Shown one piece after another: positions 34,216 to 41,886 of a DNA stretch of 52,862 nucleotides. Location of the stretch: contig JBBSLP010000042.1 in NCBI GenBank assembly GCA_038255145.1, positions 1 through 52,862 on the forward strand. Direction: 5' to 3'. The translations under genes were made by a program, and so were the position numbers. Numbering within the stretch: the first letter of the stretch is position 1; each line of letters starts with the position of its first letter. The notes beneath the pieces are model-generated. The model saw only the letters and a program-made list of their open reading frames with translations. It did not search any database and was not told the origin of the DNA. Source of the DNA: WHTX01 sp038255145 (lineage in GTDB: Bacteria; Actinomycetota; Acidimicrobiia; Acidimicrobiales; CAIXPF01).

Positions 34216-35299
34216 GGCGCACCCTCGGGTCGAGTACGGCGTAGAGCAGGTCGACGATGAAGTTGGCGAACACGTAGCCCACGGCCACGACGACGACGGC
34301 GCCCTGGATGATCAGGTAGTCGCGTTGGAAGACGGCGGTGGCGATCTGGGTGCCGAGGCCGGGCAGGGTGAAGATGGTCTCGATGATCAGGGCGCTGCCG
34401 ATGAGGAAACCGATGTTGATGCCCAGCACCGTCAGCAACGAGAAGCTCGATGGTCGCAGCGCGTGCACGAACAGGATGCGACGGTTGGACAGGCCTTTGG
34501 CCTTGGCCACGTTGATGTACTCCTCCCGCAGCGTGGCCAGCATGTCGGTGCGCAGCAGCCGGGTGTACACCGCCACCTGGGCCATGGCCAGGGCGATCAC
34601 GGGCAGCACCATGTGCTCGAAGTGCTGCACCGGGTCCTGACCGAAGGGCACGTAGCGGGCCGCGGGCAACCACTCGAACACGCCGACCGAGAACAGCAGT
34701 ATCAACAGCGGCGCCAGCACGTAGCCGGGCATGGACAGGAAGAAGGACGAGAACACCGAGATGGCCCGGTCGGTGCGGCTCTCGGCCTTCCACGCGGCCA
34801 GGACCCCCAGGGGCAGGGCCAGCGCCAGGGCGAGGACCTGGGCGTAGGCCATGAGCTGCAGGGACACGGGCAGGGACTTGCCGATGGTGGTGGACACGGC
34901 CGTGTTCTGGAAGGGCGAGGTGCCCAGGTCACCGGTGGCGGCGTTGCCCAGCCAGCGGAAGTAGCGGCTGAGCAGGGGATCGTCGAGGTGCAGGTTCTGG
35001 CGCAGCTCGGCCACGGCGTCCGGGGTGGCCCCCGGTCCCAGGATGTTCACCGCCGGGTCCCCGGGGAGCAGGCTGGTCAGGCAGAAGGTGAAGAAGGTGA
35101 CGGCCAGGAGGATGGGCACCAGGGCGATGAGCTTGCGCCACACGTAGGTGCCGTTGGAGCGGGCCGCGGCGAGCACACCGATGGCCAGGGCCCCCAGCAG
35201 CACCAGGGCCAACGGCAGGTCGAACACGGGTCCGGCCACCAGCAGCACGGCGATGGCGGCCACGGCCACCAAGCCGGAGTGCGTACGCAGGAACGTCAC
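34196..35299 (-). CDS. dppB: Oligopeptide/dipeptide ABC transporter permease, DppB/OppB type
   Basis: A 367-residue permease. The canonical family start (YVWRKLIALVPILLAVTFFTF, LPGDPA) begins only near residue 52. Before it is an extra hydrophobic stretch (VAVAAIAVLLVAG, LALVLLGALAIGVLAA) that would add one or two helices. The EAA coupling loop is RTDMLATLREEYINVAKAKGLS and the C-terminal FQRDYLIIQGAVVVVAVGYVFANFIVDLLYAVLDPR is typical. GTG at 35299 has GGGAGGGGGAAGG upstream. A terminator-like hairpin and a CRP-like palindrome lie between this gene and dppA. Confidence 0.92.
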   Translation of the reverse strand: MTFLRTHSGLVAVAAIAVLLVAGPVFDLPLALVLLGALAIGVLAAARSNGTYVWRKLIALVPILLAVTFFTFCLTSLLPGDPAVNILGPGATPDAVAELRQNLHLDDPLLSRYFRWLGNAATGDLGTSPFQNTAVSTTIGKSLPVSLQLMAYAQVLALALALPLGVLAAWKAESRTDRAISVFSSFFLSMPGYVLAPLLILLFSVGVFEWLPAARYVPFGQDPVQHFEHMVLPVIALAMAQVAVYTRLLRTDMLATLREEYINVAKAKGLSNRRILFVHALRPSSFSLLTVLGINIGFLIGSALIIETIFTLPGLGTQIATAVFQRDYLIIQGAVVVVAVGYVFANFIVDLLYAVLDPRVRHARAIA

Positions 35300-35347
35300 G
35301 CCTTCCCCCTCCCGGAGCGGTCACCGCGTCCGTGTCGGCGTCTGAGT

Positions 35348-35363
35348 TGTGACCCGGGTCACA
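35348..35363. promoter_or_regulatory. Perfect CRP/FNR-like palindrome upstream of dppB
   Basis: TGTGACCCGGGTCACA matches TGTGA-N6-TCACA exactly on both arms, the consensus bound by CRP-family regulators including mycobacterial CRP. It is 49 bases upstream of the dppB start and downstream of the hairpin that ends dppA. It suggests cAMP- or effector-dependent control of dppBC-oppF separately from dppA. Confidence 0.6.
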
Positions 35364-35387
35364 CTCGCGGGTGCAAACTAGAGCCGG

Positions 35388-35418
35388 GGTGGCGGACCGT
35401 CAACGACGGCCCGCCACC
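35388..35418 (-). terminator. Strong hairpin after dppA
   Basis: GGTGGCGG pairs with CCGCCACC, and inside it CCGTC pairs with GACGG around an AAC loop, separated by one A-C mismatch. The hairpin starts 15 bases after the dppA stop codon. No U-tract follows. It probably terminates or attenuates the dppA transcript, giving more binding protein than permease. Confidence 0.65.
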
Positions 35419-35433
35419 GGTCACCCGGCACGG

Positions 35434-37409
35434 TCAGGAGCCGCAGTCCCCGCCCTCGCACCAGATCTGGGCCACGTGGTGCTTGCCGCCGATGATGGGC
35501 ACGTTGGGCCCGTCGATGCCTTCCGGGAGCGGCAGGTTGGTGATGTTGCGCACCTTCGGATCCGCAGCGATGGTCCACATCGTCCAGTACAACCACAGGT
35601 TGTACACCTGGTCGCCGAAGGCCTTGTTCACGGCCTGAGCGCCGGCCTTGCGGTCATCGATGTCGGGGCTCGTGCGCATCTTCAGCATGTTGTCGTCGAT
35701 GGTCTTGTCCTGGAAGCGGCCGAAGTTCAGCGCCAGCGTCCCGATGGGCGACGACGTGGCCGAGCTCCACCAGTAGAAGAGCTCGTCGGGATCCACGGCA
35801 CCGAAGTTGCGCCAGGCGAAGGCGTCGAAGTTCCCCACCAGGGCCAACCCGATGTACTGGCCCTGCTCGACGGGGGACACCGTCGTCTTGATGCGGTTGC
35901 CGAAGATCTCGGTCCACATCGAGATGATCAGCTGGTTCGTCTCGACGTTGAAGGGGTCGTTCGTGGTGTTGAACGTGAAGGTGATCGACTCCCCACCCAC
36001 CTCGGACAGGCAGGTGTCCATCTCCTCGTTGGCCTTGTCGGGGTCGTACTCCGGGTAGCCGTTGTCCTCGACGTAGCCCAACGAGCCGGGGGCGAAGGGT
36101 CCGTTGGCCGACTGGGTCAGGCCCGCCTCACGCTCGTCGACCACGCGCTGGCGGTCGGTGGCGTGGGCCAGGGCCCGTCGGCAGTGCACGTCGAGCAGCG
36201 GCGAGTCGGCGTTGGCGCCCGTGGGGTCCATGGTCCGTCCTTGCCCGAGAGCGCGGCGTACGTGGGGTTGGTCCCCTCGGCCACGTTGAGCATGGTGTGG
36301 GCCGACTCGGCGAAGTCGTCGGCTCGCAGGACGGTGAAGCCACCGTCGTCGGCCAACGAGGCGCTCTCGTCGCTGTTGGCCGTGTGGATGATGTTGAACT
36401 GGCCCGAGCGCAGGCCGTTGGAGCGGCTCTGGATGTCCACCGCCACCACGAACTCGACGCGGTCGAGGTGGGGCAGGCCTTCGGCCTTGCGCCAGTAGCC
36501 GGGGTTCTTCTCGGCCACGAAGCTGTTGCCGTTGCCGGGGCTGTAGCTGACGAACTTGAACGCACCGAGCCCCACGGGGGCGGCCTGGTTGCCCGTGGGA
36601 GGGTCGACCCGGGTGGGATCGAGCTTGCGCAACGGGTTCGATTCCAGCGTGCGCATCCACTTGGGCGAGAACATCATCCCGCACACCTCGTCGCGCAGGA
36701 GGAAGGGCAGGGCCACATCGGCCATCTTCAGGGTGACCGTGGCCGTCGGGCCCGACGCCACCACCGTGTCGATGTGGGCAAAGGCCGGACCCGTCAGCCC
36801 CGAGAAGCGACACACGTCGAGGTTGTAGCGGATGGCCTCACCGTCGAAGGGCGTCCCGTCGTGGAAGGTGATGCCGTCGCGGGCGGTGAAGGTCCACGTC
36901 TTGAAGTCGGCCGAGGGCTCGGCCGACTTCAGCAGGAAGGGTTGGGCCTCGGCCACGCCGCCGGGCTGTTGGGTGGGGATGAACAGCGGGTCGCTGATGG
37001 CCCGGAAGATCTCCCGGCACGAGACGGCGCACGAGGTGGCGTAGTGGACCCAGGGGTTGGCCGAATCGGCCTCGATGCCGTAGACGAGGGTGCCGCCGTC
37101 GACGGCGTCGTCGTTGCCGGCCCGGTCGTCGCTGCCCCCGAGCTCCTCACTGGCGACGTCGGTGCCCGAGGTGCCTTCGGAGGACTCGTCGTCGTCACTG
37201 CTGCCGCACGCGGCGGCGACCAGGGCCAGCGCCAACAGCAGGGCCATGGCCACCCTGCCCCGACGTGAGCCGGTCCCCAGTTGTCGCCCTCCGACCTGAC
37301 CCGCACCGGTGACCAGCCCCGGCCCCCGCCCGGCCCCGTCACCGCATCCCTGCTCGGTGCACCCCTGCTCACCGCGTCCCTGCTCATCGCGTCCCTGCTC
37401 ATAGCTCAT
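35434..37409 (-). pseudogene. Peptide ABC transporter substrate-binding lipoprotein (DppA type); one-base frameshift
   Basis: The frame from ATG 37409 gives an N-terminal stretch of about 50 residues rich in EQG repeats, then SRRGRVAMALLLALALVAAAC, a lipoprotein signal with Cys in the lipobox, an Asp/Ser linker and an SBP_bac_5 domain (GIEADSANPW, WTFTARDGITFHDGTPFDGEAIRYN). The frame is lost near 36235-36237 after SGKDG, and the rest (TGANADSPLLDVHCRRALAHATDR to the C-terminus) continues one base off. With one base restored the protein is about 658 residues and complete. AAGGGGG lies seven bases before the start. It may be an assembly error or a real inactivation. Confidence 0.82.
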
Positions 37410-37509
37410 GCCGGGACCCCCTTGCCTGGCATCAGGCAGGGCGACAGGTGCCACCCCGCTCCTGGCGCCCTTCGTACCACTTCCCGTGGCCGCGGTGTGC
37501 CTACCGTCA

Positions 37510-37541
37510 CATTCCCTGAAACCGACAACACCTCAGGGATG
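37510..37541. promoter_or_regulatory. Inverted repeat between divergent dppA and oppD
   Basis: CATTCCCTGA (37510-37519) and TCAGGGATG (37533-37541) are inverted copies differing by one extra T, with 13 bases between. The repeat ends four bases before the -35 box of the oppD promoter and is a plausible regulator site for either divergent gene. Confidence 0.4.
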
Positions 37542-37544
37542 CGG

Positions 37545-37574
37545 TTGACACCGTGCCAGTGGACTGCCTACCGT
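37545..37574 (+). promoter_or_regulatory. Sigma-70-type promoter for oppD
   Basis: A perfect TTGACA (37545-37550) is followed after 18 bases by TACCGT (37569-37574), which fits the actinobacterial TANNNT -10. Transcription would start near 37581, giving a leader of about 90 bases before the GTG at 37673. Confidence 0.6.
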
Positions 37575-37586
37575 ACGGGCGCAACT

Positions 37587-37602
37587 TGTGTCTTATGTCA
37601 CA
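37587..37602. promoter_or_regulatory. CRP-like site in the oppD leader
   Basis: TGTGTCTTATGTCACA matches TGTGA-N6-TCACA with one mismatch. It begins about six bases after the predicted oppD transcription start, a position expected to repress. It parallels the perfect site upstream of dppB. Confidence 0.45.
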
Positions 37603-37672
37603 GAGGTCCGGGACGGCATCCACCCGGGGGCCAGCCCCCGGAGGGGGTCCACCGGGGCCGGGGGGAGGTCGT

Positions 37673-38794
37673 GTGACGGGGAGGACGAAGCACGCATCGC
37701 CCACCACGCCGACCCACGCGCCCGACGGTCGCCTCCTCGACGTGCACGACCTGCGCACGTGGTTCCGCACCCCCCGGGGCACGGTCAAGGCCGTGGACGG
37801 CGTCTCGCTGTCCCTCGAGCGAGGGCGCACCCTGGGCCTGGTGGGCGAGTCGGGCTGCGGCAAGAGCGTGCTCAGCCGGTCACTCATGCGCCTGGTGCCC
37901 CGACGCAACGTGGTCACCCACGGCCAGATCCTCTACGAGGGCGTCGAGCTCACCGGGGTCTCCGAGGCCGGGATGCGCCGCTACTGGGGCACGGAGATGG
38001 CCATGGTGTTCCAGGACCCCATGACCTCGCTCAACCCGGTCATGAAGGTCGGCCGCCAGATCACCGAGAGCCTCGACCGCCACCTGGGGCTGTCGCGATC
38101 CGAGGCGCGGGCCACCGCCCTGCAGCTCCTCGGCGACGTCGGCATCCCCGAGCCGGCCCGGCGCCTCGACGAGTACCCCCACCAGCTCTCGGGGGGCATG
38201 CGCCAGCGGGTCACCATCGCCATCGCCCTGTCGTGCGGGCCCCGACTGCTCTTCGCCGACGAGGCCACCACCGCCCTCGATGTCACCGTGCAGGCCCAGA
38301 TCCTCGACCTGCTGCAGTCCCAGCAGGACGCCCGCCACATGGCCATGGTCCTGGTCACCCACGACCTCGGCGTCGTGGCCGGGCGCACCGACGAGATCGC
38401 CGTCATGTACGCGGGCAAGATCGTCGAGAAGGCGCCCACCCGGGTGCTGTTCTCGGACATGAAGATGCCCTACACCGAGGCGCTGCTGCGGTCGATCCCC
38501 CGCCTCGAGGACCGCAGCCACACCCGGCTGCGGGTGATCGGCGGACGGCCCCCGGACCTGGTGGCTCCCCCGCCGGGGTGCAACTTCGCCCCCCGCTGCC
38601 CCTACGCCCAGGAACGCTGCCACACCGAGGAACCGCCGCTGCGAGCCGGGGTGGCGCCCGGTCACGTCTACGCGTGCTGGTACCCGGTGGGCACACCCGA
38701 GAACGCCGAGGCCCTGGAGATCAACCTGCGTCGGGGCCTGCCCCAGGCCCAGGTGGCGGTCTCGGGCGCAGGCGCAGGATCGACAGCGAACTGA
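37673..38794 (+). CDS. dppD: Oligopeptide ABC transporter ATPase, OppD/DppD type
   Basis: A 373-residue ATPase with normal domain order: Walker A GESGCGKSV, Q-loop FQDPMTSLNPV, signature LSGGMRQR, Walker B LLFADEATTALD, H-loop THDLGVV, and the OppD C-terminal region with CNFAPRCPYAQERC. It lacks the membrane insert seen in its partner ATPase. The GTG at 37673 has GGGGGAGG four bases upstream. It lies on the opposite strand from dppA-dppB-dppC-oppF, an unusual split of the two ATPases, presumably coordinated through the shared divergent control region. Confidence 0.92.
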   Translation: MTGRTKHASPTTPTHAPDGRLLDVHDLRTWFRTPRGTVKAVDGVSLSLERGRTLGLVGESGCGKSVLSRSLMRLVPRRNVVTHGQILYEGVELTGVSEAGMRRYWGTEMAMVFQDPMTSLNPVMKVGRQITESLDRHLGLSRSEARATALQLLGDVGIPEPARRLDEYPHQLSGGMRQRVTIAIALSCGPRLLFADEATTALDVTVQAQILDLLQSQQDARHMAMVLVTHDLGVVAGRTDEIAVMYAGKIVEKAPTRVLFSDMKMPYTEALLRSIPRLEDRSHTRLRVIGGRPPDLVAPPPGCNFAPRCPYAQERCHTEEPPLRAGVAPGHVYACWYPVGTPENAEALEINLRRGLPQAQVAVSGAGAGSTAN

Positions 38795-38811
38795 TGGCCT
38801 ACGTGATGGCC

Positions 38812-38828
38812 GGACCGACGGTCGGACC
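38812..38828. promoter_or_regulatory. Imperfect palindrome upstream of the TetR gene
   Basis: GGACCGACGGTCGGACC is a 17-base near-palindrome with one mismatched position per arm, 54 bases before the TetR-type start. TetR proteins often bind 15-17-base palindromes near their own genes. The area also contains several TGATGGC copies, so the symmetry may be incidental. Confidence 0.3.
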
Positions 38829-38882
38829 GATGGCTGACGTGATGGCCGACTTGATGGCGTGGTCGCCAGTAGAGGGGGGCGA

Positions 38883-39617
38883 ATGGGGCGCAGACCAGGG
38901 GCTCGGACGAGGTTGTCGCCGGACCAACGACGGGCGACGATCGTCGAAGCGGCGGTGCGGGTCTTCGAGGGCCGTGATCCCGCCGCGGTGACCTTCGAGG
39001 AGATCGCCGCCGAGGCGGGGGTGTCCCGGGCACTCGTCTACAACTACTTCGGCGACCGCGGCGGCCTCATGGCCGCCGTGTACGAGCAACTCCTCAGCGA
39101 GCTCGACGAGGAGATCGGCCGGGCCCTGGTGGGTCCGCTGCCGGCGCGCCAGCGCCTGCACGACGCCGTCGAGCGCTACGTCAGCTTCGCCCGGGCCCAC
39201 GCCCGGGGCTGGCAGACCCTGGCCATGCTGGCCGCCACCCGCCACCCCGAGGTGCAACGGGCCCGCAAGGAGCGCTACGCCCGCCTGGGCCAGGTGTGGG
39301 GCGACTCGGTCGAGGCCCACGTGGTGGTGACGGGCCTGATGGGCCTGCTCGAAGCGGTGACCCTGGACTGGTTGTCGGACCCGGCCATGGAGGCGTCGCG
39401 GCTGGTCGAGCTGGCCGACGGCCTGGCCTGGTCGGGCCTCGAGCACCTGGTGGACGAGGGGGTCATCGCGCCCGGCCAACCCGATCCACCGCCTGTCGAC
39501 CTGGTCGTCGACCTGGCCACCGAGGTCAGCGACCCCGCCATCGCGCCCGTGGTGGCCGCCGCGGTGGGCACGGCCAGTGCGGTGGCCTCGGTGTCACCCA
39601 GCCGCCGGGGCCGCTGA
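38883..39617 (+). CDS. TetR-family transcriptional regulator
   Basis: A 244-residue regulator. The N-terminal helix-turn-helix is ATIVEAAVRVFEGRD, then VTFEEIAAEAGVSRALVYNYFGDRGGLMAAVYEQLL. The remaining helical domain should bind an acyl-CoA-like or hydrophobic ligand. The C-terminal 40 residues are proline/valine/alanine-rich and unusual. The ATG at 38883 has GAGGGGGG three to four bases upstream. It is 34 bases before the FadD19-like ligase, which it probably controls; an acyl-CoA inducer is a reasonable guess. Confidence 0.9.
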   Translation: MGRRPGARTRLSPDQRRATIVEAAVRVFEGRDPAAVTFEEIAAEAGVSRALVYNYFGDRGGLMAAVYEQLLSELDEEIGRALVGPLPARQRLHDAVERYVSFARAHARGWQTLAMLAATRHPEVQRARKERYARLGQVWGDSVEAHVVVTGLMGLLEAVTLDWLSDPAMEASRLVELADGLAWSGLEHLVDEGVIAPGQPDPPPVDLVVDLATEVSDPAIAPVVAAAVGTASAVASVSPSRRGR

Positions 39618-39651
39618 ACGCCACGGCGCCACGGGCTACGGTCGGCCCCGC

Positions 39652-41280
39652 ATGGAGCTGAACATCGCCGCCATCTCCGAGGCCGTGGCCGCCGTCGTCC
39701 CCGAACGCGAGTGCCTCGTGTTCCGCGACCGGCGCCTGACCTGGGCCGACTTCGCCGACCGCACCCGTCGGTTCGCCAACGTGCTGCTCGACGCCGGACT
39801 GTCGTGGCACCGCGACCCCGCCGACCTCGACGGCTCGGAGTCGGGCCAGGACCACGTGGCCCTGTACCTGCTCAACGGCAACGAGTACCCGGAAGCGATG
39901 ATCGGGGCCTTCAAGGCCCGGGTGGGCCCCGTCAACATCAACTACCGCTACGTGGCCGAAGAGCTGCGCTACGTGTTGCGCGACGCCGGGGTGCGGGCCG
40001 TCGTCGTCCACTCCCGCTTCACCCCCACCCTGGCCGAGGTGCTCGACGACCTCGACGACGTGCGCCTGGTGCTGCAGGTGGCCGACGACTCGGACCTGCC
40101 CCTGCTGCCCGGGGCCCGCTGGTACGAGGAGGCCCTGGCCGAGGCGTCGCCCACCCTGCCCGAGGGCCTGGCCGAGAGCTGGTCCGGTGACGACCTCTAC
40201 ATCCTCTACACCGGGGGCACCACGGGCATGCCCAAGGGTGTCCTGTGGCGCCAGGCCGACTTCCTGGTCGCCGCCCTGGGGGTTCGACCCCGGGGCGGTG
40301 GGGACTGGCAGTCCTACGACGACCTGGCCGCGGCCGCCACCAAGGGGGGGTTGCGCACCCTGCCCTGCGCCCCCTTCATGCACGGTGCCGCCCACTGGAA
40401 CGCCATCTCGGCGTGGGCCTCGGGGGGCACGGTGATCGTGCAGTCCGTCGTCGACCGCCTCGACGCGGCCGACGTGTGGTCGACGTGCGAGCGCGAGCGG
40501 GTCACCGCCCTGCAGATCGTGGGCGACGCCTTCGCCCGACCCCTGCTCGACGAGCTGCGCTCGGAGCACCCCTACGAGCTGGGTTCGCTGCGCCACCTGC
40601 TCACCGGCGGCGCCGTGCTCTCCCCCGTGCACAAGGTGGCCTTCACCGAGCTCATCGCCGGCGTCACCGTGGTCGACGTGCTCGGCTCCTCCGAAGCGGG
40701 GCGCCAGGCCATGCAGCAGGGCACAGGCTCGTCCTTCGCCCCCGACAAGGCCAGCGCCGTGCTGTCGGGGGACATGGACCGGGTGCTCACGCCCGAGGAC
40801 GACGAGGTCGGCTGGCTGGCCGTGGCCGGTCGGGTGCCCCGGGGCTACCTGGGCGACCCCGAGAAGACGGCCCGCACCTTCCCCACCGTGGACGGCGTGC
40901 GCTACTCCGTGCCCGGGGACCGGGTCCGCTACCGCCCCGACGGCGCCCTCGAGCTGCTGGGCCGCGACTCGGTGACCATCAACTCGGGCGGGGAGAAGAT
41001 CTTCGCCGAAGAGGTCGAGGCCGCGGTCAAGGCCCACGGGTCGGTGGCCGACGTGGTCGTGGTCGGTCGCCCGTCCGAGCGCTGGGGCCAGGAGGTGGTG
41101 GCCGTGGTCGCCCTGCGGCCGGGCGAGGCCCCTGATCCCGATGCCATCGTGGCCACGGCGTCCGAGCACGTGGCCCGCTACAAGCTGCCCAAGGCCGTCG
41201 TCTTCGTCGAGCACGTGCAGCGCTCGCCGTCGGGCAAGGCCGACTACCGCTGGGCCCGCGACACGGCCATGGCCGGCTGA
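39652..41280 (+). CDS. Acyl-CoA synthetase, FadD19-like
   Basis: A 542-residue ANL ligase. Its landmarks match FadD19-type ligases, which activate the cholesterol side-chain acid in mycobacteria: VNINYRYVAEELRYVL, YILYTGGTTGMPKGVLWR, the following APFMHGAAHW, GSSEAGRQA, INSGGEKIFAEEVE, and the C-terminal SPSGKADYRWA with the catalytic lysine. The start ATG 39652 has no Shine-Dalgarno, but TACGGT is nine bases upstream, fitting a leaderless mRNA. It lies just after the TetR gene. A sterol or isoprenoid acid substrate is inferred, not shown. Confidence 0.88.
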   Translation: MELNIAAISEAVAAVVPERECLVFRDRRLTWADFADRTRRFANVLLDAGLSWHRDPADLDGSESGQDHVALYLLNGNEYPEAMIGAFKARVGPVNINYRYVAEELRYVLRDAGVRAVVVHSRFTPTLAEVLDDLDDVRLVLQVADDSDLPLLPGARWYEEALAEASPTLPEGLAESWSGDDLYILYTGGTTGMPKGVLWRQADFLVAALGVRPRGGGDWQSYDDLAAAATKGGLRTLPCAPFMHGAAHWNAISAWASGGTVIVQSVVDRLDAADVWSTCERERVTALQIVGDAFARPLLDELRSEHPYELGSLRHLLTGGAVLSPVHKVAFTELIAGVTVVDVLGSSEAGRQAMQQGTGSSFAPDKASAVLSGDMDRVLTPEDDEVGWLAVAGRVPRGYLGDPEKTARTFPTVDGVRYSVPGDRVRYRPDGALELLGRDSVTINSGGEKIFAEEVEAAVKAHGSVADVVVVGRPSERWGQEVVAVVALRPGEAPDPDAIVATASEHVARYKLPKAVVFVEHVQRSPSGKADYRWARDTAMAG

Positions 41281-41306
41281 GCGCTACGCAGGCGTAGCTG
41301 TGGGTG

Positions 41307-41358
41307 CCTGTGGATGACTGGGGTTGGCTGGGGACGAAGGACCCCCCTCATCCACAGG
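41307..41358 (+). terminator. Terminator hairpin after the FadD19-like gene
   Basis: CCTGTGGATGA (41307-41317) is perfectly complementary to TCATCCACAGG (41348-41358), and GGGGT/ACCCC extends the stem inside. It begins 26 bases after the ligase stop. Each arm contains TCATCCACA, close to the DnaA box TTATCCACA, but there is no cluster of boxes or AT-rich region. Confidence 0.6.
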
Positions 41359-41397
41359 AAAGACCCAGGGTTGTCCCTCTTCCTCCTCACAGGGCAC

Positions 41398-41421
41398 CCG
41401 TCGTACGTTGCAACACGACGG
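41398..41421. promoter_or_regulatory. Nested palindrome upstream of the 97-residue gene
   Basis: CCGTCGT (41398-41404) pairs with ACGACGG (41415-41421), and the space between contains the palindrome GTTGCAAC. It ends 23 bases before the start codon and just before the ribosome binding site. It could be an operator or a 5' leader hairpin. Confidence 0.4.
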
Positions 41422-41444
41422 GGGAAGGCAGCAGGAGGTCGAGC

Positions 41445-41738
41445 ATGTCACCGTTGTCGTCGTGTTACGTCGTAACGATGAAGGACCGCACCATCGAAGA
41501 GGTGGCTGGGGCCGACGCCTATCAGCAGGAAGGCCAGATGACCACGTTCTTCCGCACCGAAGGGCTGCGTGAGGTGGTCGATTCCTGGAGCACGAGGCTG
41601 TTCTCCGTGAAGACTGCGGAGATCCTCATGATCCGGCGCGTCGAGGGCACGTCCGAGGTGTCCGAGATGAACAAAGACAGCGACCACCGCCGGTCGCACC
41701 GCTCCCTGGCCACCACCGTGCTCGAATCGGTGGGCTGA
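41445..41738 (+). CDS. Small hypothetical protein, 97 residues
   Basis: Not recognised. A near-perfect AGGAGGT lies five bases before the ATG at 41445, stronger than for most genes here, suggesting high expression. The protein is polar and charged: IEEVAGADAYQQEGQ, then FRTEGLREVVDSWSTRLFSVKTAEILMIRRVEG, then a basic DHRRSHRSL tail. No membrane segment or cysteine motif is evident. The AT content is locally higher than in neighbours. Two tandem hairpins follow the stop, so it forms a self-contained transcription unit with its own leader palindrome. An ATG at 41478 is a possible later start. Confidence 0.6.
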   Translation: MSPLSSCYVVTMKDRTIEEVAGADAYQQEGQMTTFFRTEGLREVVDSWSTRLFSVKTAEILMIRRVEGTSEVSEMNKDSDHRRSHRSLATTVLESVG

Positions 41739-41765
41739 CCCGACGACCAGAGCGACAGCGGACAG

Positions 41766-41790
41766 CACCCGGGGACCCGACCCCCGGGTG
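41766..41790 (+). terminator. First of two tandem hairpins after the 97-residue gene
   Basis: CACCCGGGG (41766-41774) pairs perfectly with CCCCGGGTG (41782-41790) around a seven-base loop, 27 bases after the stop codon. No T-tract follows. Confidence 0.6.
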
Positions 41791-41826
41791 GCTCCCTCCC
41801 GCCACTGATCCCCGTCCGTGGTGAGC

Positions 41827-41860
41827 GCACCGCCCGACCGGCCCGCCGGTCGGGCGGTGC
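41827..41860 (+). terminator. Second tandem hairpin, perfect 14-bp stem
   Basis: GCACCGCCCGACCG (41827-41840) pairs without mismatch with 41847-41860 around the loop GCCCGC. It insulates the next small gene, whose TAGGGT box starts only 13 bases later. Confidence 0.7.
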
Positions 41861-41886
41861 CGCGTCCCTGGCTAGGGTCGGACGCC

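Noticed and set aside
36117..36300. Programmed ribosomal frameshifting in dppA or oppF
   Set aside because: No slippery heptamer followed by a pseudoknot is evident, and such control is not known for these families; deletion or assembly error is simpler.
41307..41358. Replication origin suggested by DnaA-box-like sequences
   Set aside because: Only two imperfect boxes, both explained as arms of one terminator hairpin, with no AT-rich unwinding region and no dnaA or dnaN nearby.
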